Source of the DNA: Methanomassiliicoccales archaeon PtaU1.Bin030
GTDB lineage: Archaea > Thermoplasmatota > Thermoplasmata > Methanomassiliicoccales > Methanomassiliicoccaceae
Direction: 5' to 3'
Assembly: GCA_002067635.1 (NCBI GenBank)
Contig: MVRB01000060.1
Coordinates: forward strand, 1-12,134
Length of the DNA: 12,134 bases
The position numbers and the translations under genes were made by a program. The notes beneath the pieces were generated by a model. That model was given only the letters and a program-made list of their open reading frames with translations, did no database searches and had not been told where the DNA came from. Every line of letters begins with the position of its first letter. Within the stretch, counting starts at the first letter, position 1. This document shows positions 6,880 through 12,134 of the stretch, in pieces.

Positions 6880-7401
6880 TTTTCTCCGAAGTATCTAAAG
6901 CATCAAAGTGTTTCGGAAAGCTTCTTTACCAATTGTGAGAGACGGCATGGCGAGTGTTCGCCCTTGGCATCGACCTGCCTCCATCTTTTTAGGACTTCCT
7001 CAATGCAAAGAGTAGGCCAGGGTCCAGCCGTTGACATTAATACCTTCCTTGACCGAGTGTAGGTCTGCATTTTCAATTTCTTTAACTGAGTTTACTAAGC
7101 TTCAGCGCAGTTCATTATGCCTTTTGAGTGAAGCATTTCCCTATTGGGAATTCAACCGAAAGCGTTCTGGCAGCTTTGTTATGTGTCCAATTTTCGTAGC
7201 TGGTCGTTCCATTCTTCAGCCATCATGAGTATGTCATTTTCATTCCTGAGTCAATAGCCGCTTCTGCCGATACGCCAAAAGTGCCAATCCACTCGATCAA
7301 GTAACTGCCAATAGATGAGTGGATAATTCTGATAACATAACATTACTGCTGCTAACAAATAGATTAAATCTAGAGCTCTAACATCGTTAGTTATTATACG
7401 T

Positions 7402-7417
7402 AATTAAAAATAAAAAG
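7402..7417 (-). terminator. T-rich terminator of the repeat-bearing secreted protein gene
   Basis: On the minus strand, nine bases after the stop codon, two runs of five Ts (CCTTTTTATTTTTAATTA) appear. T-rich stretches of this kind are sufficient for archaeal termination; there is no clear hairpin. Confidence 0.5.
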
Positions 7418-7425
7418 GTTTGTTA

Positions 7426-7728
7426 TTACCAGCAGGAACGATCCCTGTCTCTGATCTTATCCCCGACACCGCTCTGACCGATCCGAACGCGGTCCCGGTC
7501 CTGGTCGCAGGTCGGATCCTGGCAGGAACCGTCCTGGGCTCTTATCTGGTCCTGGTCGCAGGTCGGATCCTGGCAGGAACCGTCCTGGGCTCTTATCTGA
7601 TCGAGATCTCCCTTCATTGCTCCATTGCCCTGAGCGGCAACACTCTGGATAACAAGCACCAAGGCCAACGCGGATACCATCAACACCGCTACGGCGCCCA
7701 ATGCCATCATTTTTTTCCCAAGTCCCAT
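7426..7728 (-). CDS. Small secreted protein with tandem 17-residue Cys/Asp/Gln repeats, unknown function
   Basis: I do not recognise a family. The 100-residue product starts with a clear signal peptide: MGLGKKMM, a hydrophobic core to about residue 28, and a plausible cleavage after VAA (IQSVAA-Q). The mature part is polar and carries two identical 17-residue repeats, DQIRAQDGSCQDPTCDQ, followed by an Arg/Asp-rich tail ending in RSCW; each repeat has two cysteines spaced CxxxxC. The acidic and amide residues with paired cysteines suggest metal or calcium binding or disulfides, which is inference. The ATG at 7728 has AAGGTG five bases upstream and a TATA box about 36 bases upstream, so the gene is very likely expressed. 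The signal segment resembles that of the neighbour at 8357 on the same strand. The +-strand frame over this region is a shadow. Confidence 0.72.
   Translation of the reverse strand: MGLGKKMMALGAVAVLMVSALALVLVIQSVAAQGNGAMKGDLDQIRAQDGSCQDPTCDQDQIRAQDGSCQDPTCDQDRDRVRIGQSGVGDKIRDRDRSCW
7497..7598. repeat. Perfect 51-bp tandem duplication inside the secreted protein gene
   Basis: Two identical 51-base units (7497-7547 and 7548-7598) lie head to tail, in frame, each encoding 17 residues. There is no mismatch, including at third codon positions, so the duplication is recent or kept identical by recombination or slippage. Copy number is likely to vary between strains. Confidence 0.95.
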
Positions 7729-7757
7729 TTTGACACCTTGGACGCCTGGAAGCTGAT

Positions 7758-7769
7758 GATATAATAAAG
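7758..7769 (-). promoter_or_regulatory. TATA box of the repeat-bearing secreted protein gene
   Basis: On the minus strand CTTTATTATAT lies about 36 bases before the ATG at 7728, which predicts a short leader containing the AAGGTG ribosome binding site. A second AT-rich run (7775-7798) lies further upstream. Confidence 0.55.
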
Positions 7770-7859
7770 CGATGGTTCAAAAAAAATTCATACTATATGG
7801 TCGAACGAGGGGAAGTGTTAAATAATATAATGTAGGGAAAAATGGTTTCAGTGGGAGCC

Positions 7860-8357
7860 TTACCGTGCTCCGTTACCGGTCTTGGTCTCATACTGGAAGG
7901 TTTGTCCCTCCATGTTCTGCCAATCCCATGCGTGCTGGTAGCAGCTGTTCGCTTCCGTCTCGTTCATGTTCTGGTTAGCGAAGCCGTACTGGTTGTTGTG
8001 CTGAGCACAGATCAGGTATTTCTCGCCGTCCTGGAACTGGTATGCGACCCTTCCGTCCTCACCGGTCTGCAGCTTAACACATTCCATCACTCTCATGGTG
8101 GTCTGGTTGCCATCGGTGGATGCGTTCATCCTGCAGATGCACACCTGAACGCCACTGATCGGTACGCTCTCTCCACTCGCCGTCGAGGTAACTAACACGG
8201 CATCCTCGCCAGCATCGCTTAGGACCGATACCACGGGAGCCTCGCTCGCCAAAGCACTCATCTCGTCATTGTTATGGTTGGTCAGTACTATGGCCATCCC
8301 AGCTATTGCCAGGATAGCTACAGCGCCGATTGCTAATATCTTTATTCCGAATTTCAT
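7860..8357 (-). CDS. Membrane-anchored or secreted Cys-containing protein with probable beta-sandwich, unknown function
   Basis: No family recognised with certainty. The 165-residue product begins with MKFGIKI and one hydrophobic segment (about 5-25) that acts as signal peptide or anchor; the rest is hydrophilic and should lie outside the cell. The part around residues 63-118 reads like a transthyretin/carboxypeptidase-regulatory-like fold: VPISGVQV, then TGEDGRVAYQF and DGEKYLICA, the usual pattern of strand, DG turn and strand. Cysteines are at 73, 75, 93, 117 and 139, and sequons for N-glycosylation at 78 (NAS), 84 (NQT) and 132 (NET). The ATG at 8357 has GGAGG seven bases upstream and a strong AT-rich promoter. 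It lies upstream of the other secreted gene on the same strand, 131 bases away, with a separate promoter for each. The fold call is inference. Confidence 0.75.
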   Translation of the reverse strand: MKFGIKILAIGAVAILAIAGMAIVLTNHNNDEMSALASEAPVVSVLSDAGEDAVLVTSTASGESVPISGVQVCICRMNASTDGNQTTMRVMECVKLQTGEDGRVAYQFQDGEKYLICAQHNNQYGFANQNMNETEANSCYQHAWDWQNMEGQTFQYETKTGNGAR

Positions 8358-8382
8358 ACTACAGCCTCCAAGAAGAATAATG

Positions 8383-8401
8383 GTTATATATTTTTATATT
8401 T
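8383..8401 (-). promoter_or_regulatory. AT-rich promoter of the Cys-containing secreted protein gene
   Basis: The minus strand reads AATATAAAAATATATAACC, with TATA-like cores about 31 and 42 bases before the ATG at 8357. The GGAGG site at 8369-8365 would lie in a very short leader if the nearer core is used, so the farther core is the better guess. Confidence 0.6.
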
Positions 8402-8460
8402 ATTATGAAATAATCATATGGATGAATCATACATGAATCCACTTTTATGAGTTCATCACC
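8402..8460. promoter_or_regulatory. Cluster of ATGA/TCAT motifs, candidate operator
   Basis: Directly upstream of the promoter at 8383-8401, ATGAATC occurs twice with an 11-base period (8422-8428 and 8433-8439), one helical turn apart. ATGA-A-TCAT (8422-8430), ATGA-GT-TCAT (8448-8457) and a looser ATGA...TCAT (8405-8417) form half-site pairs. Several half-sites on the same face of the helix next to a TATA box suggest binding of a multimeric regulator. The AT-rich context raises the chance of coincidence. Confidence 0.35.
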
Positions 8461-8987
8461 TCATTAACGCACTACTATCCTGGATCCTTTCCTTTATTAG
8501 GGTTCATTCCGGTCATTACCTTAAAACTAAAGCATGACGCTCCCTTTCCTCAGTATTAATTCTTCAGGCTAAAAGGGGTCACATAGAGCCCAAGAATGAT
8601 GAAATGATATTTTATGATGCCCTAATGAGTTGAATATGGCCGATGCTCCCATACTCTGAGTAATCCAATCTTTCATCCCCACATCAACCATCCTGAGATT
8701 ATACCAATAACCGCCTCTCCATCTCCTCCAACCGTACGATAACATACACAAACAAAGAGCTGGCTAACACGCCATTCTTCCGTTCTTCTTCCTTGGTATG
8801 CCAGACCATCAAGCTACCCTGAATGCGCCAATCTTGAGCGTTTGGCAGTCCCGATCGAACGTTCCTGCATTAGCCTCGACCTTTCCTGACGACCGAGCCA
8901 GTATTTGTTAAAATATGGCTGCCTGGTCCACTACTTGTGATAGCTGGTTGCTATGGCTGTTTCCAGTAAATATAAAGAAAGAAAACC
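8461..8987. other. Long intergenic region without a supported gene
   Basis: About 530 bases before rpoL hold only short frames with no recognisable product. The longest is a 60-codon minus-strand frame (8751-8569, starting with TTG, Trp/Gly-rich) that lacks a ribosome binding site. Two minus-strand frames around 8930-8815 look vaguely protein-like but end in stops. No tRNA, rRNA or CRISPR repeats were seen. A palindrome GAACGTTC (8858-8865 region) is the only compact symmetry I noticed. Confidence 0.4.
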
Positions 8988-8995
8988 TTTATAAT
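8988..8995 (+). promoter_or_regulatory. TATA box of rpoL-truD
   Basis: TTTATAAT is centred about 27 bases before the ATG at 9019, so transcription would start at or next to that codon and the mRNA would be leaderless; no Shine-Dalgarno is present in between. A second AT-rich candidate, TAAATATAAAG, is at 8967-8977. Confidence 0.6.
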
Positions 8996-9018
8996 CGGTT
9001 GTAGTATTGAGCGCCTTC

Positions 9019-9291
9019 ATGCAACTTCAGCTCCTTGACAAGGATAAGGACTCCATACAGGTCCAGATCCGCGACGCCGATATGACCTTGATACAGCCGC
9101 TCATAAGCGAGCTCCTGGCGGACGAAGGCGTAGAGGAGGTCAAGTTCGTGACCGGTCATCCCGATCTGGACATACCGGTGCTTACGATCAGGGTCAAGAG
9201 CGGCAAGCCCCAGACCGCGCTGAAGAGGGCTGCCAAGACCCTCTCCAATGAGTTTAAGGAAGCGCGGGAGAAGCTAGAGAAGAGCAAATGA
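9019..9291 (+). CDS. rpoL: DNA-directed RNA polymerase subunit L
   Basis: Small subunit of archaeal RNA polymerase (Rpo11), the counterpart of eukaryotic RPB11; it dimerises with subunit D in the assembly platform, equivalent to one alpha subunit of the bacterial enzyme. The 90-residue product has the family pattern: a first strand MQLQLLDKDKDSIQVQI, the TLIQPLISELL helix, the HPDLDIPVLTIRVK stretch with its HP and hydrophobic strand, then a C-terminal helix (TALKRAAKTLSNEFKEAREK). A TTG at 9007 would add four residues, but the ATG at 9019 aligns with the usual N-terminus and lies about 27 bases from the TATA box, which fits a leaderless start. The stop codon is one base before the truD start, so the two are co-transcribed. 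Confidence 0.92.
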   Translation: MQLQLLDKDKDSIQVQIRDADMTLIQPLISELLADEGVEEVKFVTGHPDLDIPVLTIRVKSGKPQTALKRAAKTLSNEFKEAREKLEKSK

Positions 9292-9292
9292 C

Positions 9293-10594
9293 ATGCTGGA
9301 GTGCAGTTCCCGTGAGGCCGTCATAGGCCTCGAGGTCTATTTTTCTGATACAGCTGGGATCGGGGGGCGGCTGAAGCGCTCGCCCGAGGACTTCTTGGTC
9401 GAGGAGGTCTCCTCCTTCCCTGAAATGAGCGCTAGCGGCCCCTACACTATAGCCAAGGTCACAGCCCAGAACTGGGAGATGAACCGTCTGGTGCGGGAGC
9501 TGTCCAAGGCATTGGGCATCTCCCGGGACTCCATCGGTTTCGCCGGGACCAAGGACAAGAGGGCGATCACCACCCAGCTCATATCCTTCCAAGCTCCCTT
9601 GGACCAGGTCATGGGCTTACAGATCCACCAGGTCAGCGTGGAGGGGGCGTATCGAGCGAAAAAACCGCTCACGATCGGCGACCTCGTCGGAAACCGGTTC
9701 CAGATACTTGTGAAGGAAACGACGCTGTCCGGAGAGGATCTTCGATCGTCCCTCGACAAGACGGCAGCGGCCCTCAAACAGCTGGGCGGTTATCCCAACT
9801 TCTTCGGGGTGCAGCGCTTCGGGGCAGTGCGCCCGGTGACCCACGAGGTCGGGAAGTGGATAGTGAAAGGGGACTTCGAGCGAGCGGTCATGACCTACGC
9901 TGGTAACCCCGTGCCTCAGGAGAGCGAGGCGACAAGGGAGGCCCGCAAGAGGCTGGACGAGAACCGGGACTTCGGCGAGGCGCTGAGCTACTTCCCCCGC
10001 ACGCTGACCTTCGAGAGGACGGTCATAGGCTTCTTGGCCCGCAACCCAGGTGACTATGTCGGCGCCATCCAGGTCCTACCTCCCAATCTCCAGATGATGT
10101 TCGTCCACGCCTACCAATCGTACCTCTTCAACCTCGTGGTGAGCGAGCGGATCCGCAGGGGATTGCCCCTCAACCGCCCTCTGGTGGGAGACGTGGTCCT
10201 CCCTGTGGACCGGCAGGGCCTTCCGGACCATGATCACGGTGTCCCGGTAACATCGAAGAACCTGGACCTCGTGGAGAGACAGGTGAGGAACGGCAGGGCG
10301 TACATTGGAGGGGTCCTTTTCGGATCTGAGTCCGTGCTCTCCGAGGGGGCCATGGGCGAGATCGAGCACCTGATCATCGAGAGGGAGGGGCTAGAGGCAA
10401 AGGACTTCATGGTCCCCCAGCTCCACCAGTGCTCCTCCAAGGGAAGCTGGAGGGAGATCCTGGGGCGGATCAAGGACCTACGGTACGAGGCCGCCGAGAA
10501 CAGTGTAAAGTTCTCCTTCGAGCTGAACAAGGGCTGCTACGCCACATCCCTCCTCCGCGAGTTCATGAAGAAGGGCGAGCTGATGGACTACTAG
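9293..10594 (+). CDS. truD: tRNA pseudouridine(13) synthase TruD
   Basis: Converts a uridine in the D-loop of tRNA (position 13) to pseudouridine; belongs to the TruD/Pus7 family. The 433-residue length suits the archaeal members. Seen: GIGGRLKRSPEDFLVEEV (22-39), the catalytic motif GFAGTKDKRA with the nucleophilic aspartate at 88, LTIGDLVGNRFQILV (126-140), and NFFGVQRFG (169-177), followed by the inserted TRUD domain and the HAYQSYLFN region before the conserved C-terminal helix. The ATG at 9293 follows the rpoL stop by one base; the ATG at 9288 overlaps that stop but is out of frame. No strong ribosome binding site precedes it, so translation may be coupled to rpoL. It ends with TAG. Pairing of a tRNA-modification gene with a polymerase subunit gene is compact but not by itself functional evidence. 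Confidence 0.95.
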   Translation: MLECSSREAVIGLEVYFSDTAGIGGRLKRSPEDFLVEEVSSFPEMSASGPYTIAKVTAQNWEMNRLVRELSKALGISRDSIGFAGTKDKRAITTQLISFQAPLDQVMGLQIHQVSVEGAYRAKKPLTIGDLVGNRFQILVKETTLSGEDLRSSLDKTAAALKQLGGYPNFFGVQRFGAVRPVTHEVGKWIVKGDFERAVMTYAGNPVPQESEATREARKRLDENRDFGEALSYFPRTLTFERTVIGFLARNPGDYVGAIQVLPPNLQMMFVHAYQSYLFNLVVSERIRRGLPLNRPLVGDVVLPVDRQGLPDHDHGVPVTSKNLDLVERQVRNGRAYIGGVLFGSESVLSEGAMGEIEHLIIEREGLEAKDFMVPQLHQCSSKGSWREILGRIKDLRYEAAENSVKFSFELNKGCYATSLLREFMKKGELMDY

Positions 10595-10642
10595 GCCCGC
10601 TCATACTCGCCTTTATGTGTCCCTGTGCAGTTTTGCGATCCT

Positions 10643-12134
10643 CTACAATCTGCTCAGGTCACGAACCTCGACCGCCGGCTCCGGTTCGGCCTCCAGGATC
10701 TCCCTCAGCTTCTCCCTCCGGTCCTCGGACCTTCTGACCGCGGGGGCTGGTTCCTCCGGGAGTATCTCCTCGGGCGCTGGAGCTGCATCCACCGGCTCAA
10801 CATCACTGAGCTCGCCCTCCGCCAGTGCGGCCTCTCTCGGCATGGCCTCCACCGCCATGCTCGCGGGCTGATACACCTGCGGCTCGGGAGCGTCCTGCTG
10901 CAGCATCTCGATCTGCTCCTGGAGGGTGGGCGCGGCCTCCTCCACGCTCTCGGCGGCGGCGCGGTACGCGGCCTTGGGAGCGTTCTGGACCGAAGGCGCG
11001 GTATACCTCTTCTGCGACTCCTGCACCAGCCTCTCCACCATCCTCTCCTTGTCCGGCCTCGCCGCCCTCAGCTCCCGTTCCACCGCCTTGAGCTGCTTCT
11101 CGCCGGCAGCGCTGTTACGATCGGCCTCAGCGAGACGCTTCATCGCCCAGCGCTGCTGGATAGCCTTCCTCTGGGCCTCGGTCTCGATGAGGTCCCTGTC
11201 ATCCACAGCCTTACCTATCGTGGCTCCATCCACGAAGTCGATGGCCAGCTGGCACCTCGGGCATATATCCAGGTTGGTGACGCAATCCATGCAGAACAGG
11301 GTCCCGCAGCTGGGGCACACCGACACCGCCGCCTCCCCGTGGAAAAGGCACTTGCGTCCGTGGTACTGGCTGGTCTCCTTCTGATATGTGACCGTCACCG
11401 CCTTGGAGCGGTCAACGGGCTTAGCGGGTGCGGCCTCCTCCCTCCTCTTCCTTCTGAACATAGGTCTTACCTCTTGCCTCTCGTAGTCCCCCTCCACATC
11501 GGCAGGGGACACTGTCTCTCGTGATCTGGTGCGCCCCTTGGCGATGTGTGCCTGAGGCGCTTCCGTTCGTGACTGCGGCCGCTCATGGGCCGCCTGGTAC
11601 TGGCGGGGCGCGGACGCACCCGAGCTCAAGCTGTTGAGCATGCACACGATGCGCCGGGCGGTGTACAGGCCTACCTCCAGGTTCTGCATGACCCCCAGGG
11701 TGGTGTGTGCAGACGAGGGCAGCTCCAGGGCTGCCCGCACCATCTTCTCGGTCTTCTTGTCCATGGCCTCAGGGGCGAAGTCCATCTTGTTGACGGTCTC
11801 TATGTACGCCATGACCTTCTTGGCCTTCTCCACATCGCGGTCCGGCATGCTCATGTACACGTCGGCCAGACGCAGCCCCTGCCTCTGGTAGCTGGGGTTG
11901 CCCAGGGTGGCCATGAGGACGTCGTGCGAGAGCACCTCGTAGGCATGGAAGCGCTCCTCATCCAGCCCCTCCACGTCCACAGGCTCCTTGGCCTGGAGGT
12001 ATGCGGTCACCTCGTCCAGGGCGCTGAAGGGGAGCCCACAGTCCTTGAAGGCCTCCTCTCGGGTAACCTTGGCGTTGCGCCGGTGCTCGTACTCCAGCAC
12101 CCGCGCCGCGTAGATGGAGATCTGCCGCTGCTTC
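10643..12134 (-). CDS. Zinc-binding protein with paired zinc-finger (B-box-like) module, unknown function, 5' end missing
   Basis: The frame is open from the right edge (12134) to the TAG at 10643-10645, so the true start is outside; a GTG at 12100 is internal or alternative. I do not recognise a named family. In order the visible part has: an alpha-helical N-terminal region (about 180 residues, with repeated short helices and a VMAYIETVNKMDF stretch); an Arg/Gln/Pro-rich linker; a zinc module at 11350-11252 with eight ligands spaced C-x2-H-x7-C-x2-C-x4-C-x2-C-x6-C-x2-C, enough for two zinc ions and like a B-box plus zinc ribbon; a charged, probably coiled-coil helix (AQRKAIQQRWAMKRLAEAD onward); and a long Ala/Glu/Pro-rich tail that is likely disordered. 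No signal peptide or membrane segment is visible. It may be a nucleic-acid or protein-binding scaffold. It converges on truD with 48 bases between the stops. Confidence 0.8.
   Translation of the reverse strand, partial: KQRQISIYAARVLEYEHRRNAKVTREEAFKDCGLPFSALDEVTAYLQAKEPVDVEGLDEERFHAYEVLSHDVLMATLGNPSYQRQGLRLADVYMSMPDRDVEKAKKVMAYIETVNKMDFAPEAMDKKTEKMVRAALELPSSAHTTLGVMQNLEVGLYTARRIVCMLNSLSSGASAPRQYQAAHERPQSRTEAPQAHIAKGRTRSRETVSPADVEGDYERQEVRPMFRRKRREEAAPAKPVDRSKAVTVTYQKETSQYHGRKCLFHGEAAVSVCPSCGTLFCMDCVTNLDICPRCQLAIDFVDGATIGKAVDDRDLIETEAQRKAIQQRWAMKRLAEADRNSAAGEKQLKAVERELRAARPDKERMVERLVQESQKRYTAPSVQNAPKAAYRAAAESVEEAAPTLQEQIEMLQQDAPEPQVYQPASMAVEAMPREAALAEGELSDVEPVDAAPAPEEILPEEPAPAVRRSEDRREKLREILEAEPEPAVEVRDLSRL

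Larger units (their letters stand above)
6792..7425. other. AT-richer intergenic stretch with degraded-looking sequence
   Basis: These 634 bases carry no gene I can support and are visibly less GC-rich than the flanking genes. The palindrome GGGCATGCCC (6802-6811) followed by a pyrimidine run may terminate the Usp transcript. A tRNA-Leu-like fragment lies at 6849-6879. On the minus strand, pieces of frame with protein-like composition follow one another with shifts and stops: 7319-7179, 7200-7000 (including NSVKEIENADLHSVKEGINV), and 7016-6903 (including EEVLKRWRQVDAKGEHSP). They could be a decayed gene, but the number of stops is about what chance gives, so this is only a suspicion. The right end (7402-7417) is an A/T tract that probably terminates the minus-strand gene at 7426. 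Confidence 0.4.

Noticed and set aside
6844..7228. Plus-strand frames of 65-72 codons in the Usp downstream region
   Set aside because: No recognisable domain, no ribosome binding site, and composition typical of noncoding AT-rich sequence.
7420..7764. Plus-strand frame with a repeated VLVAGRILAGTVLGSYL peptide
   Set aside because: It is the antisense reading of the 51-bp tandem repeat; the minus strand has the TATA box, Shine-Dalgarno and signal peptide.
7842..8195. Plus-strand frame of 117 codons over the secreted protein gene
   Set aside because: Hydrophobic antisense shadow; the minus strand has the signal segment, GGAGG and promoter.
8569..8751. 60-codon minus-strand frame, Trp-rich, in the long intergenic region
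   Set aside because: It starts with TTG without a ribosome site, matches nothing known, and has no supporting promoter.
10625..11524. Long plus-strand frame of 299 codons opposite the zinc-module gene
   Set aside because: It is an Arg/Leu-rich antisense shadow in GC-rich DNA; the minus strand carries the ordered zinc ligands and helical segments.
1..12134. CRISPR array, insertion sequence or integrase gene
   Set aside because: No regularly spaced direct repeats, no transposase or integrase motifs, and no paired terminal inverted repeats were found on either strand.

Overview
This window looks archaeal, most likely a GC-rich euryarchaeon of the Thermoplasmatota; a Methanomassiliicoccales-like organism is plausible but not proven. 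The grounds are a stand-alone RNA polymerase subunit L (RpoL), a Hef-type helicase, an archaeal ATP-dependent DNA ligase, an archaeal-type TruD, AT-rich TATA-like boxes about 25-35 bases before several genes, and both Shine-Dalgarno-led (AGGAGGT, GGAGG) and apparently leaderless starts. TAA, TGA and TAG all serve as stops.

Layout. 1-666 (-) is the N-terminal part of an APC-family amino-acid permease that runs off the left edge. 813-1316 (-) is a GNAT acetyltransferase, divergent from an IscA/HesB-like iron-sulfur protein (1454-1774, +) that has its own TATA box and a possible terminator. Then comes a DNA-repair block on the + strand: an SRAP/YedK-HMCES-type abasic-site protein (1937-2626), a nuclease-less Hef/FANCM-like helicase (2684-4300) and the replicative DNA ligase (4338-6098), with 57 and about 37 bases between them. 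6099-6374 has no gene but holds TATA boxes and foldable sequence; a UspA-type stress protein follows (6375-6791).

6792-9018 is a gene-poor, AT-richer accessory stretch. It holds a tRNA-Leu(CAG)-like fragment, possible decayed coding sequence, and two small secreted or membrane-anchored proteins on the - strand (7426-7728 and 7860-8357). Their N-terminal signal/anchor segments resemble each other. The first carries a perfect 51-bp tandem duplication. The second has five cysteines, three N-glycosylation sequons and a probable beta-sandwich; its promoter is preceded by a cluster of ATGA/TCAT motifs. This pair is the best candidate for something undescribed.

From 9019 housekeeping genes return: rpoL and truD as a tight pair on the + strand, convergent with a large zinc-binding protein of unknown function (12134-10643, -) that is cut by the right edge.

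Working together: the SRAP-helicase-ligase trio would deal with abasic sites and stalled or broken forks, and the rpoL-truD pair joins transcription with tRNA modification. The permease, GNAT, IscA-like and Usp genes appear to be independent units.
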